Positions 1 through 9,557 of a DNA stretch of 64,000 nt are shown in pieces. The first letter of the stretch is position 1. Each line of letters starts with the position of its first letter. This DNA comes from an uncultured Clostridia bacterium. Lineage in GTDB: Bacteria; Bacillota; Clostridia; TANB77; CAG-508. The stretch is from contig CANRNR010000007.1 of assembly GCA_947632035.1 (NCBI GenBank), positions 1 through 64,000 of the forward strand, in the 5' to 3' direction. The notes beneath the pieces are model-generated. The model saw nothing but the letters and a program-made list of their open reading frames with translations. It was not told the origin of the DNA and made no database searches. Position numbers and translations under genes: made by a program.

Positions 1-158
1 GTCAAACAAATGTCAAACAATTTCGTTTGAAAATTTGATTTTGCGAAAGTATTGGAATAAAAATATTTTTGAAATTTGTAACAATAAAGTACCGAAAAAT
101 AGCCACTTCAAGAGATAATACTTACTAACAAAAAATGTTAAAAGTTAGATGAAAGATA

Positions 159-206
159 AGACTTTGACTCTAGCATGCGGTAGTTCGAATCTACCCAGCC
201 CAACCA
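159..206 (+). tRNA. tRNA-Gln (TTG) 3' fragment (anticodon loop to CCA); 5' half absent, probable attachment-site remnant
   Basis: CTTTGAC anticodon loop, T-arm GGTAG-TTCGAAT-CTACC, acceptor CAGCCCA-A-CCA; no complementary TGGGCTG 5' acceptor or D-arm upstream. Confidence 0.8.
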
Positions 207-210
207 ACAA

Positions 211-251
211 AAAATCCCTACTATGCATTTGCAATAGTAGGGATTTTTTTA
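211..251 (+). terminator. Rho-independent terminator after the tRNA fragment
   Basis: AATCCCTACTA...TAGTAGGGATT stem followed by a T run. Confidence 0.8.
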
Positions 252-632
252 CGACGGCTCAGGCTTGTATGATGAGTGACCATGGAAAGAATCATCATAA
301 TAATCATCTTCTTCATCTTGTTCCATTAAATCTCTGAGCATTTCATCAAGCTCTGACTTAGGACAAGGAAGCAAGGAGAACCCAAAAGAATCAGCTAATT
401 TGGATAAAACAGTAAATAAAGCATCTGGTATAACCTCTTTGCTTAAGTGCGTGCACACGAAAGTGCCTTCATCAGCAAATTTAATTGTTATAAATCCATT
501 ATCTGCATTTATTTTATCAAAATCTTCCGCTGTGAATTCTTTGGTGTCATCATAGCCTTTTTTTCCATCTTTTTTAGGAGTTCCAGTAGTCTCCTTTTCA
601 TTGAGTGCTTTACTTTTGGTGCTATTAGACAT
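249..632 (-). CDS. hypothetical acidic-tailed protein
   Basis: ORF; ATG at 632 (MSNSTKSK) with upstream AAAGGA RBS is preferred over 650. Confidence 0.65.
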   Translation of the reverse strand: MSNSTKSKALNEKETTGTPKKDGKKGYDDTKEFTAEDFDKINADNGFITIKFADEGTFVCTHLSKEVIPDALFTVLSKLADSFGFSLLPCPKSELDEMLRDLMEQDEEDDYYDDSFHGHSSYKPEPS

Positions 633-780
633 ATTGGTCAATCCTTTCAAAAAAGTTATAGCATAAAGCTATTAATAAAGTTATTATACCATAAGTTTAA
701 CATAAAAGCAAAAAAATACTTGATTTTTTTGTCAAATTAAGTTATTATTAGCTTAAATAAAAAACAAAGGAGAAAATAAT

Positions 781-918
781 ATGATAGTAGATAAAAATGG
801 AAATATGTTTCAAGATAGAAGAAAAAAAGAAAATCAAGGTAAAACAGTAAAACAAGAAAGAAGAAAAGCAGAACCACAAGTAAAAGAACGCAGAAAAAAT
901 AGTACAAAAAGTAAATAA
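781..918 (+). CDS. 45-aa basic protein with repeated ERRK-type motifs
   Basis: ATG..TAA read by eye: MIVDKNGNMFQDRRKKENQGKTVKQERRKAEPQVKERRKNSTKSK; AAAGGAG RBS and downstream hairpin. Confidence 0.6.
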   Translation: MIVDKNGNMFQDRRKKENQGKTVKQERRKAEPQVKERRKNSTKSK

Positions 919-930
919 TTAAAAATTATA

Positions 931-978
931 TAAAAAGCAGTTTAAGGTAGTAACACTACTCTTAGGCTGCTTTTTAAA
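931..978 (+). terminator. probable terminator hairpin
   Basis: AAAAAGCAG...CTGCTTTTT. Confidence 0.55.
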
Positions 979-1004
979 AGTTTAGTTACTTAAAGGTTTA
1001 GTTA

Positions 1005-1127
1005 TTAGCAACATCCACCTCTACCACCATTTCCGCAACAGCAGAAAAGTAGGATAAGAATTAAAATAATCCATATGCAGTTGTCATCACCAAAACCACA
1101 TCCGCATCCTCTAGAATTTTCTGGCAT
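1005..1127 (-). CDS. 40-aa Gly/Cys-rich single-TM miniprotein
   Basis: MPENSRGCGCGFGDDNCIWIILILILLFCCCGNGGRGGCC; GAAAGGGGGG RBS. Confidence 0.65.
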   Translation of the reverse strand: MPENSRGCGCGFGDDNCIWIILILILLFCCCGNGGRGGCC

Positions 1128-1160
1128 ACCAAAATTCCCCCCTTTCAAAATAAGTATTTT

Positions 1161-1298
1161 TTAGTTGCAACCACAACCGTTGTTATTACCACAACCACAG
1201 CCACAACCATTATTTCCACCACAGTAGAAAAGTAGTAAGAAGATAATTATGAACCATAAAAGTTCTCCGTTTCCGTTATTACAGCAGTTACCAAACAT
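1161..1298 (-). CDS. 45-aa Asn/Gly/Cys-rich single-TM miniprotein
   Basis: MFGNCCNNGNGELLWFIIIFLLLFYCGGNNGCGCGCGNNNGCGCN; paralog-like to the neighbouring ORF. Confidence 0.65.
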   Translation of the reverse strand: MFGNCCNNGNGELLWFIIIFLLLFYCGGNNGCGCGCGNNNGCGCN

Positions 1299-1534
1299 TT
1301 CTATACCTCCTATAAAAGTTTTTTTTGGTTCTTTCGTATGGTATATAGTATTCTAAATTCAAAAAAAGTGTTACACAAAGTATTAAAGCAAATAAGAAAT
1401 TCAAAACACAAAACGAATGTAAAAAGTAAGGAAATTTAAGTAGTAATACAACAAAAAATAAAGTAAATAAAAAAATTTTAAAAACTATACAAAAAAGAAA
1501 AAAAGAATGATATAATTTACGCAAGAAAAATAAT

Positions 1535-1675
1535 AAGGTATCGAAAATGTTAAAAATATAACAAAAATGTTAAAAATATAACGAAAATATTAAAAATATA
1601 AAATATAAAATATTAAATATTAAATATAAAATATTAAATATTAAATATTAAATATAATAAAATATTAAAAACATA
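1535..1675. repeat. AT-only degenerate tandem repeat (ATATTAAAAATATAAC / TATTAAATATTAAA)
   Basis: Repeated units visible upstream of mutL. Confidence 0.6.
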
Positions 1676-1727
1676 GAGAGAAAAATAATATAGAAGTAAA
1701 TATTAAGAAAAAAACGGAGGAGAAAAG

Positions 1728-3938
1728 ATGGGAAACATTGTGTTATTAGATGATTCAACGATAAATAAAATAGCAGCAGGTGAAGTAATAGAAAGGCCAG
1801 CATCTGTAGTAAAGGAACTTATGGAAAATTCAATAGATGCAGGAGCAACAGCAATAAAAGTAGAAATAAAAAATGGTGGAATATCATATATACGAATTAC
1901 AGACAATGGAAAAGGAATAGCAAAAGATGATATGGAAATTGCATTTGAAAGGCACGCAACTTCTAAAATAAGAAAAGCAGAAGACCTAGAAGTAGTTACA
2001 TCTATGGGTTTTAGAGGTGAAGCTTTAGCAAGTATTGCATCAATTAGTAAAGTAGAAATGGTTTCAAAAACTGAGGACAGCGATATAGGAAATAGAATAC
2101 AATTAGAAGGTGGAAAAGTAATAAATGAAGAAGAAACAGGATGCCCAAAAGGAACTACAATTACAATTCAAGATTTATTTTTCAATACACCAGTAAGATA
2201 TAAATTCTTGAAAAAGGATTTTACAGAAGCAGGCTATATAGAAGATGCAGTAACCAGAATAGCATTGATACATCCAGAAATTGCAATAAGTTTAATAAAT
2301 AGTGGAAAAACAATAATTCAAACTCCAGGAAACAATGAATCAAAAGCTGTAATATATAGCATATATGGAAAAGACATTGCAGAAAATATTTTAGATGTAG
2401 ATTATGAATATGAGGATATAAAAGTAACAGGCGTAATAGGAAAGCCAGCCATAGCACGTTCAAATCGTTCAAACCAATTATTTTTTGTAAACAAAAGATA
2501 TATTAAAGACAAAACTTTAACAACTGCGGCAGAACAAGGCTACAAAGGAATGATAACAATTGGAAAATATGGATTTCTTGTATTAAACATATCATTAAAC
2601 CCACAAAAAGTAGATGTAAATGTTCACCCTGCAAAATTAGAAGTAAGATTTGAAGAAGAAAATAAAGTGTTTAAAGCAGTATTTCATGCAATAAAAGATA
2701 CTTTATTAAAAGGAGACTTAGTTGCAAATGATAAATTAGGAGTTCAAAATTCAGAACTATTTGAAGATGATAAATTAGAAGCTCAAAGTTCAGAATTATT
2801 TGCAAACAATAAATTAGGAGTTCAAAATTCAAAATTAGATTTAGAAAAAACAATGATGGTAAATTCAAAACCAGCATTAGATTATCTAAAAAAGGAAAAT
2901 CCAATAGCACAAATATATGCAAATAAATTTTCTACTTCAAAAAATTCAGCTCCAACGAATATAGACTCAACTAATATAAGTTTAGAAAATGAAGATTCAA
3001 TAAATGTAGATTCAAAAGATATAGCTCCAGAAAATATAGTTCCAAATGATACTAATTCAGAGAATACAATTTCAGAAAATACAGAAGATGCTTCATATAA
3101 ACTACCATTAGAAGGTGGAGTAATTAAAACAGATGAGCAGGAAAAAGATGAATTTATAAAAGAAATTAAAAAAGAAGAATTTATTAAAAATAGTGATGAG
3201 AAATTTGAAAAAATGTACATGAATACTTTTGGAGGAATACCATCAGAAGTAAGAAAAAGAGAAGAAGAGAAAAAGCAGAAAGAGGAAGAATATACAGTAC
3301 AACAAGATGAAATGAAACAAGTAGAAAATGTTTCCATTTTCTTAAAAGAAGAAAATCAAATTCCACAATATAAATTTATTGGTATTGCATTTTCTACCTA
3401 TATTATATTAGAACTAAATAATGAATTATATATATTAGATCAACATGCTGCCCACGAAAGAATACTATATGAAAAAGTTAAAAAGAATTATTATAGTGAA
3501 AATGAAAAAGATTCCCAACTAATGCTTTTGCCAGATATTATAAACTTATCTCACAAAGAAATGGACATTGCAAAAGAAAATATGGATATGTTTAGAAAAG
3601 CAGGCTTTACATTAGAAGAATTTGGAGAAAACACTATAAAATTAAGTGGAGTACCAAATATTTGCCTAGACTTAGATACAAAAGAATTGTTCTTAGAAAC
3701 ACTAGATGAAATAAATACAGTTGCAAGAACTGCAAAACAAGAAAAAGAAGAAAAATTCATTGCAACAGTAGCATGTAAGGCCGCTGTAAAAGCTAATATG
3801 GCTCTTGATGCACAAGAAGTAGACAACCTAATGAAACAACTATTAGTATTACCAAATCCATTTACTTGCCCACATGGAAGACCAACAGCAATAAGAATGA
3901 CAAAAAATGATATAGAGAAAAAGTTTTCAAGAAGATAA
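1728..3938 (+). CDS. mutL: DNA mismatch repair protein MutL
   Basis: IAAGEVIERPASVVKELMENSIDAGA, DNGKGI, GFRGEALASI; C-terminal DQHAAHERILYE and ACKAAVKA...CPHGRPT motifs. Confidence 0.97.
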   Translation: MGNIVLLDDSTINKIAAGEVIERPASVVKELMENSIDAGATAIKVEIKNGGISYIRITDNGKGIAKDDMEIAFERHATSKIRKAEDLEVVTSMGFRGEALASIASISKVEMVSKTEDSDIGNRIQLEGGKVINEEETGCPKGTTITIQDLFFNTPVRYKFLKKDFTEAGYIEDAVTRIALIHPEIAISLINSGKTIIQTPGNNESKAVIYSIYGKDIAENILDVDYEYEDIKVTGVIGKPAIARSNRSNQLFFVNKRYIKDKTLTTAAEQGYKGMITIGKYGFLVLNISLNPQKVDVNVHPAKLEVRFEEENKVFKAVFHAIKDTLLKGDLVANDKLGVQNSELFEDDKLEAQSSELFANNKLGVQNSKLDLEKTMMVNSKPALDYLKKENPIAQIYANKFSTSKNSAPTNIDSTNISLENEDSINVDSKDIAPENIVPNDTNSENTISENTEDASYKLPLEGGVIKTDEQEKDEFIKEIKKEEFIKNSDEKFEKMYMNTFGGIPSEVRKREEEKKQKEEEYTVQQDEMKQVENVSIFLKEENQIPQYKFIGIAFSTYIILELNNELYILDQHAAHERILYEKVKKNYYSENEKDSQLMLLPDIINLSHKEMDIAKENMDMFRKAGFTLEEFGENTIKLSGVPNICLDLDTKELFLETLDEINTVARTAKQEKEEKFIATVACKAAVKANMALDAQEVDNLMKQLLVLPNPFTCPHGRPTAIRMTKNDIEKKFSRR

Positions 3939-4010
3939 TTTAATAATAAAAAACAATAAAAACAATAAAAAAAACATAAAAATATAATTAAAAAATAAAG
4001 GAGAAAAATT

Positions 4011-4436
4011 ATGTTATTATTTATTTATGTTTGCATATTTATACTAAACTTAGTAGCAATTTTACTTACATACCGATTTTTAGGAAATGAATTAGAAAAA
4101 AAGGAGAAAGGAATTTTTATAATAGTAGGAATTGCTGTAATGTATTTATTAGTTACAATAGTTTACTGGTTAAGTACAAAGAGCATAAATTTAGGACAAT
4201 CTATGGGAGAAGGACAGAACTTAATTACATTTGCTTTTGTACCAGTAAATTCAATGCTTATATTACCATTTTTAGCAAGCTCATATAAATCCCTAAAAAT
4301 GGGAAATATGGAAGACATAATTTTTAAGCGTAGAACTATTTTACTTGTTGTAGTACTACTAGTTGTATTAATATTTGAATTTTTCTATTTTAAAGATATT
4401 CAAACAGGAATTTTAAACTTAATAAATAGGAGTTAA
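4011..4436 (+). CDS. multi-pass membrane protein, unknown function
   Basis: Hydrophobic ORF between mutL and miaA with RBS. Confidence 0.7.
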   Translation: MLLFIYVCIFILNLVAILLTYRFLGNELEKKEKGIFIIVGIAVMYLLVTIVYWLSTKSINLGQSMGEGQNLITFAFVPVNSMLILPFLASSYKSLKMGNMEDIIFKRRTILLVVVLLVVLIFEFFYFKDIQTGILNLINRS

Positions 4437-4437
4437 T

Positions 4438-5391
4438 ATGCAAAAAAAAGAAAAAGTAATTATAATATGTGGACCTACAGCTTCTGGAAAAACTGGCTTA
4501 TCTATTGAGCTTGCAAAAAGAATTAATGGAGAGATAATTTCATGTGATTCTATGCAAATTTATAAAGATATGACAATAGGAACAGCAAAACCAACACCAG
4601 AAGAAATGCAAGGAATACCACATTACCTAATAGATTTTGTTCCACCAGATAAAAGATATAGTGTAGCAGAATTTAAAAAAGATGCCTTAAAAGCAATTTC
4701 TACAGTCTTAGAACATGGAAAAGTTCCAATTTTTGTAGGAGGGACAGGCTTATATGTAAACACATTAACACAAAACATAGAATACCCAGAAATTGAAATT
4801 GATACAAATTATCGTAATAAGCTAGAAGAAAGAGTAAACAAAGAAGGCTTAGATGCTTTATGGGAAGAAGCAAATAAAATAGATGAAAAAGCAATGCAAA
4901 CCATTAGTAAAAGCGATAAAAAAAGAATTATGAGGGTGCTTGAAATATATCATCAAACAGGAAAAACAAAAACACAATTAGAAGAAGAATCAAAATTAGT
5001 GCCACCACCATATGAATACATAACATTTGCAATTACAATGGATAGAGAAAAATTATATGACAGAATAAATAAAAGAGTAGACATTATGATAGAACAAGGC
5101 TTAATACAAGAAGTAGAGGAATTACTTAAAAAATATAAAGAATTTCCTACAGCTATGCAAGGATTAGGCTATAAAGAAGTTGTTTCTTATTTAAATGGAG
5201 ATTTGACAAAAGAAGAAATGATAGAAAAGTTAAAAATGGAAACAAGAAGATATGCAAAAAGACAGCTTACATGGTTTAGAAAAGATAAAAACATTATCTG
5301 GCTTAATGGGTTAGCCAAAGTAGATGAAAATATACAATGTATTTTGGAGGAATACAGTAGTGGAAAAAAAGCAAGTAAAAAAGAAAAGTAA
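4438..5391 (+). CDS. miaA: tRNA dimethylallyltransferase MiaA
   Basis: GPTASGKTGLSIELAKR, SCDSMQIYKDMTIGTAKP, RRYAKRQLTWFRKD. Confidence 0.97.
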   Translation: MQKKEKVIIICGPTASGKTGLSIELAKRINGEIISCDSMQIYKDMTIGTAKPTPEEMQGIPHYLIDFVPPDKRYSVAEFKKDALKAISTVLEHGKVPIFVGGTGLYVNTLTQNIEYPEIEIDTNYRNKLEERVNKEGLDALWEEANKIDEKAMQTISKSDKKRIMRVLEIYHQTGKTKTQLEEESKLVPPPYEYITFAITMDREKLYDRINKRVDIMIEQGLIQEVEELLKKYKEFPTAMQGLGYKEVVSYLNGDLTKEEMIEKLKMETRRYAKRQLTWFRKDKNIIWLNGLAKVDENIQCILEEYSSGKKASKKEK

Positions 5392-6637
5392 GAAGAAACA
5401 AAATATAAATACTAATAGTAAATATTTATTAATAGTTGCTATAATATTAGTTATTATTATTGCTTACTTAATTTATAAACTAGTAATATTTATACAAAAC
5501 CCAACTGATACATTTACAGTAGAACAAGGACAGATATATCAAGAAGAAGATGCAATAGGGTATATAATACGTGAAGAAACTATTGTTAAAGGTTCCAACT
5601 ATAAAAATGGAATGGAGCAAAAAAAATCTGAAGGTGAAAAAGTTGCAAAAGGAGATGCCATTTTTCGTTACTATTCTAATGGAGAAGAAAGTTTAACTAA
5701 AAAAATACAGGAATTAGATGAAAAAATAGACGAAGCAATGTCAAAAGAAGATGGAGGAAATCCTACAGGTGATGTAAAAACAATAGAAAAGCAAATAGAA
5801 GATAAATTAATTTCACTTCAAAATGTAAATAATATGCAAACAATTAGAGAGGCTAAAAAAGAGATAGCAAATAACATTACTAAAAAAGCTAAAATTGCAG
5901 GAGAACTAAGTACAGCAGGTTCATATTTAAAAAAGTTAGTAGATGAAAGGCAAAAATATGAAAACGAATTAAATGAAGGAGCAGAATATGTAGAAGCACC
6001 AATAAGCGGAATAGTATCATATAAAGTAGATGGATATGAAGAAGTACTTACTCCAAATGATTTTGGCAAGTTAAACTCAGAATTTTTAGAAAATTTGGAA
6101 ATAAAAACTGGACAAGTAATTGCAGATAGCAAAGAAAGTGCAAAAATAATAAATAATTTTGAGTGCTATATTGCTTATGTACTAACATCTGAACAAGCTA
6201 AATCAGCAAAAGAAGGAGATACTGTAAAATTAAGATTACCAAACGGACAAGAAATTTCAGCTGAACTTACATATATTATTCCAGAAGAAGGAAAAGTAGT
6301 ATTAATATTTAAAATAGATAAACAAGTTTCAGAACTAATAAGTTATAGAAAAATATCTGTAGATATCATATGGTGGAGCGACAGCGGAAGAAAAATTCCA
6401 AATGATGCAATTGCCTATGAACAAAAAGGAGAAAATAGTGTAGCATATTTAATTAGAGTAAGAGGAGATTACGAGGATAAAATATGGATAAAAATAAAGA
6501 GACAAAATGATAAATATGCTATTGTAGAAAATTATACATCAAAGGAACTACAAGAATTAGGTTATACAAATGAAGAAATAGAAAAAAGAGGCACACTATC
6601 ATTATATGACGAAATATTAAGAAATCCGACAGAATAA
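5360..6637 (+). CDS. HlyD-family-like membrane-anchored protein
   Basis: N-terminal TM and HlyD-like layout; GTG start at 5360 with GGAGG RBS preferred over 5324. Confidence 0.7.
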   Translation: MEKKQVKKKSKKKQNINTNSKYLLIVAIILVIIIAYLIYKLVIFIQNPTDTFTVEQGQIYQEEDAIGYIIREETIVKGSNYKNGMEQKKSEGEKVAKGDAIFRYYSNGEESLTKKIQELDEKIDEAMSKEDGGNPTGDVKTIEKQIEDKLISLQNVNNMQTIREAKKEIANNITKKAKIAGELSTAGSYLKKLVDERQKYENELNEGAEYVEAPISGIVSYKVDGYEEVLTPNDFGKLNSEFLENLEIKTGQVIADSKESAKIINNFECYIAYVLTSEQAKSAKEGDTVKLRLPNGQEISAELTYIIPEEGKVVLIFKIDKQVSELISYRKISVDIIWWSDSGRKIPNDAIAYEQKGENSVAYLIRVRGDYEDKIWIKIKRQNDKYAIVENYTSKELQELGYTNEEIEKRGTLSLYDEILRNPTE

Positions 6638-6779
6638 TACAGAAAAATATTACAAAACTGTTACAGCTGTGTTAAGTTATTATTACAAACATAAAAAACT
6701 ATTGACAATAATTAAAAAAAGTTAGATACTATTTACAGAATAAAACGAAAGACAAATATTTATTAGGAGGGTTTAAAAA

Positions 6780-7283
6780 ATGGCAGGAGCTATTATGGAA
6801 AAAGTTGAAAAAGTATGGAATTGGTTTGGAATGGATCAAGCAGAAGAAAAAGATGAAGAAATGGAAAATTATGATGATGCAGAAGATGTAGAAGATATAG
6901 ATGAAGAAGAGGAAGAAGATTCTGGAGAAGAAAGAAGATTTTGGGGAAGAAAAAATAGTAAAGTAGTACCTATGCCACAAACGCAACAAGTAAAAATGGT
7001 AATTTCACAACCAACTACATTTGAACAAGCTGCTACTATTTGTGATTTATTAAAACAAAAAAGATCAGTAATTGTAAATTTAGAATATGTAAATAAAGAT
7101 GTTGCTAGAAGAATTATAGATGTAGTATCTGGAGCAGTACATGCATTAGACGGACATATGCAAAAAGTATCTAATTCTATAGTTTTAATTGCACCATTTA
7201 ATTACGATATAGAAAATGATAGTGCAAGAGATGAAATAAAAAATAAATTATCTGTTTCATGGTTAAGAAATGCAGGTAACTAA
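6780..7283 (+). CDS. sepF: cell division protein SepF
   Basis: KVVPMPQTQQVKMVISQPTTFEQAATICDLLKQKRSVIVNLEYVNKDVARRIIDVVSGAVHALDG; next to divIVA. Confidence 0.93.
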   Translation: MAGAIMEKVEKVWNWFGMDQAEEKDEEMENYDDAEDVEDIDEEEEEDSGEERRFWGRKNSKVVPMPQTQQVKMVISQPTTFEQAATICDLLKQKRSVIVNLEYVNKDVARRIIDVVSGAVHALDGHMQKVSNSIVLIAPFNYDIENDSARDEIKNKLSVSWLRNAGN

Positions 7284-7297
7284 ATAGGGGGAAGAAT

Positions 7298-7747
7298 ATG
7301 CTAACACCACTAGATATTGAAAATAAAAAATTTTCAAAACAAATGATGAATGGATATAGTGTAGAAGAAGTAGATGATTTTCTAGACGACTTAACAAAAG
7401 ATTATGAAAAGCTATATAAAGATGTTGCAGAATATAAAGATAAGTTGGAAGATTTAGAAGATAGCATAGGAAAATATAAAAATATAGAAGGTACTTTACA
7501 AAATACTTTAGTAATGGCACAAACTGCTGCAGATGATGTAAGAAATTTAGCAAAGCAACAAGCTGAACAAATTGTAAATGAAGCACAAGCAACAGCAAAG
7601 CAAAAAGTATTAGAATTAGAACAACAAATTACATTAAAGAAAAAAGAATATGATGATTTACAAAAAGAGTTTGACGTATATAAAGCAAAAATGGAATCAC
7701 TTTTAATATCTCAATTAGAATTGTTAAAAGATGTAAACAAAGAATAG
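7298..7747 (+). CDS. divIVA: DivIVA-domain protein
   Basis: MLTPLDIENKKFSKQMMNGYSVEEVDDFLDDLTKDYEKLYK plus coiled coil. Confidence 0.93.
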   Translation: MLTPLDIENKKFSKQMMNGYSVEEVDDFLDDLTKDYEKLYKDVAEYKDKLEDLEDSIGKYKNIEGTLQNTLVMAQTAADDVRNLAKQQAEQIVNEAQATAKQKVLELEQQITLKKKEYDDLQKEFDVYKAKMESLLISQLELLKDVNKE

Positions 7748-7763
7748 AGTTAAGAAGTTTATA

Positions 7764-7796
7764 AAAAACAAGAAGGATTTTATCCTTCTTGTTTTT
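7764..7796 (+). terminator. terminator
   Basis: ACAAGAAGGAT-TTT-ATCCTTCTTGT then T-rich. Confidence 0.85.
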
Positions 7797-7808
7797 GCTT
7801 TGGAAGGG

Positions 7809-8003
7809 TTATTTACCCTCGGCTTTTGGAGAAGCCTGACTGGAGCCATTCTTGTCATCATGATTCTCTTCCTCGATGAGTCTAGGAGAATCCATAAATC
7901 CTGAATACACAGGACAAGTGACGACGTGACAGGTATTACATTCTGTAATATCTATAGGCTCACCATTGGATTCACATCTCCACAGCTTTTCTGCCACTTT
8001 CAA
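7809..8003 (-). CDS. small Cys-containing hypothetical protein
   Basis: MKVAEKLWRCESNGEPIDITECNTCHVVTCPVYSG; RBS AAGGAGG upstream on the minus strand. Confidence 0.6.
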   Translation of the reverse strand: MKVAEKLWRCESNGEPIDITECNTCHVVTCPVYSGFMDSPRLIEEENHDDKNGSSQASPKAEGK

Positions 8004-8252
8004 GCACCTCCTTAAAATAATTATATTTTTCTATGTTGTCTATTCTAATCAGGAAAAACAGGAAATTAAGAAATTGACATAATCATTATACTATAAAATT
8101 CAAATATTATCAATAGATACGAAAAAATATTATAAAAACATTGCTTTGCAAATGTAAACGTGATAAAATGTATACATAATTTTTATTATCTTGCCAAGTG
8201 CAAGTTATTATATATACCTTAAAAATAATTTTTAAAGGAGATGTGAACATCT

Positions 8253-8693
8253 ATGTCAGAAATCAAAATTGAGACTGCAGTATCGGATGAAATTTTCGAA
8301 GGTGTTGTTCTCAAAGGCTGCATCCAAAAACTGCTCGAAAGTGAAAAAGAAAAAATCGAAGGCAAAATCTCAAAAATACTTCAGTATCTCGAACTTCAGC
8401 AAACTGAAGAATTTTCATATGAAAGAATCCTTCCTATATTTAAGGAGCGGTTTTGCACACAGATTGCAAATGAAGCAGTAAAAAGGGCTTTTATTCCTCA
8501 AAGGAGTCACAACGTTTATGAAGAACTCCTATATCTGACCTCCGAGGCCAGAATGGAAAAAGCTATAAATGGCGATATTCTTTTGAATATCATTCAAGAT
8601 ATTTTAAGAGAATATTTGCCTGAAGCCAAAAAGAAAGAGGCCCTCAGAAATTCCGAAATGCTTAGAAGTATTGGCAAAATAAAAATTGACTAA
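8253..8693 (+). CDS. hypothetical protein with atypical codon usage
   Basis: Good RBS; more CTC/ACC/TCC/GCC codons than neighbours; contains an in-frame CGG at 8448. Confidence 0.65.
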   Translation: MSEIKIETAVSDEIFEGVVLKGCIQKLLESEKEKIEGKISKILQYLELQQTEEFSYERILPIFKERFCTQIANEAVKRAFIPQRSHNVYEELLYLTSEARMEKAINGDILLNIIQDILREYLPEAKKKEALRNSEMLRSIGKIKID

Positions 8694-8740
8694 GTATAAA
8701 TGGTCAATTTTCAAACCAAGCTTCTAAATAGAGGTTCAAA

Positions 8741-8790
8741 AGGAGAACTAAAATAAGTACAGTATGTTCTTATTTGGTTCTCCTTTTTTT
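8741..8790 (+). terminator. terminator
   Basis: AGGAGAACTAAAATAAG...CTTATTTGGTTCTCCT then T8. Confidence 0.85.
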
Positions 8791-8964
8791 TATTATTTTT
8801 AAAATTTTTCTTTACATTTTAAATAGCATAGTATATAATACAAATGAATTATTACAAATAGGCAACATTATTACAAAAACATTAAGAAAATATTACATTT
8901 GCATTAAATCTATTGACATATAAACAGAAAAATATAAAATAATTGTATATCATATAGAGGTACT

Positions 8965-9528
8965 ATGAGAGTAATTAGTGGAATAGCACGAGGAACAAAA
9001 TTAAATTCAATAGAAAGTATGTCAACAAGGCCTACATTAGACAGAGTAAAAGAACCATTATTCAGTATATTACAAACTAGAATACAAAATTCACTTATTT
9101 TAGATTTGTTTTCAGGAAGTGGTGCTATTGCTATTGAATTTTTAAGTCGAGGTGCAAAATACGCATACTTATGCGAAAAAAATCATCTTGCAGTAAAAAT
9201 GATATACAATAATTTAGAAAAAACAAAACTTAAAGAAAATGCAACAGTAATAGAAAAAGACTATAAAAAAGCATTAGAATTATTTGAAAAGGAAAATTTA
9301 CAATTTGATATTGTCTACATTGACCCACCTTATCAATATGACATTGCAGTCGCTTCTGTTAAAGAAATATTATCATTAAATTTACTAAAAGATGAAGGAA
9401 TTATAATCATAGAAACAGATGATGAAAAAAGAGAGTTACAAGAGTTAGAAAATTTAGATGTAAACATATATGATATTAGAAAGTATGGTAGAGTTAAACT
9501 TATATTCTTAAACTCTACATCGAAGTAG
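8965..9528 (+). CDS. rsmD: 16S rRNA (guanine966-N2)-methyltransferase RsmD
   Basis: MRVISGIARGTKL, RPTLDRVKEPLFSIL, LDLFSGSGAIAIE, DIVYIDPPYQ. Confidence 0.96.
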   Translation: MRVISGIARGTKLNSIESMSTRPTLDRVKEPLFSILQTRIQNSLILDLFSGSGAIAIEFLSRGAKYAYLCEKNHLAVKMIYNNLEKTKLKENATVIEKDYKKALELFEKENLQFDIVYIDPPYQYDIAVASVKEILSLNLLKDEGIIIIETDDEKRELQELENLDVNIYDIRKYGRVKLIFLNSTSK

Positions 9529-9557
9529 CGCTGTGTTAAGTTGAAAGGGGTAAAACA

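Noticed and set aside
447-740. 97-aa plus-strand ORF
   Set aside because: Antisense to the better-supported 249-632 minus gene; no recognisable domain.
1288-1524. 78-aa minus-strand hydrophobic ORF
   Set aside because: AT-rich low-complexity and overlaps the 5' end of the Gly/Cys miniprotein gene; weak support.
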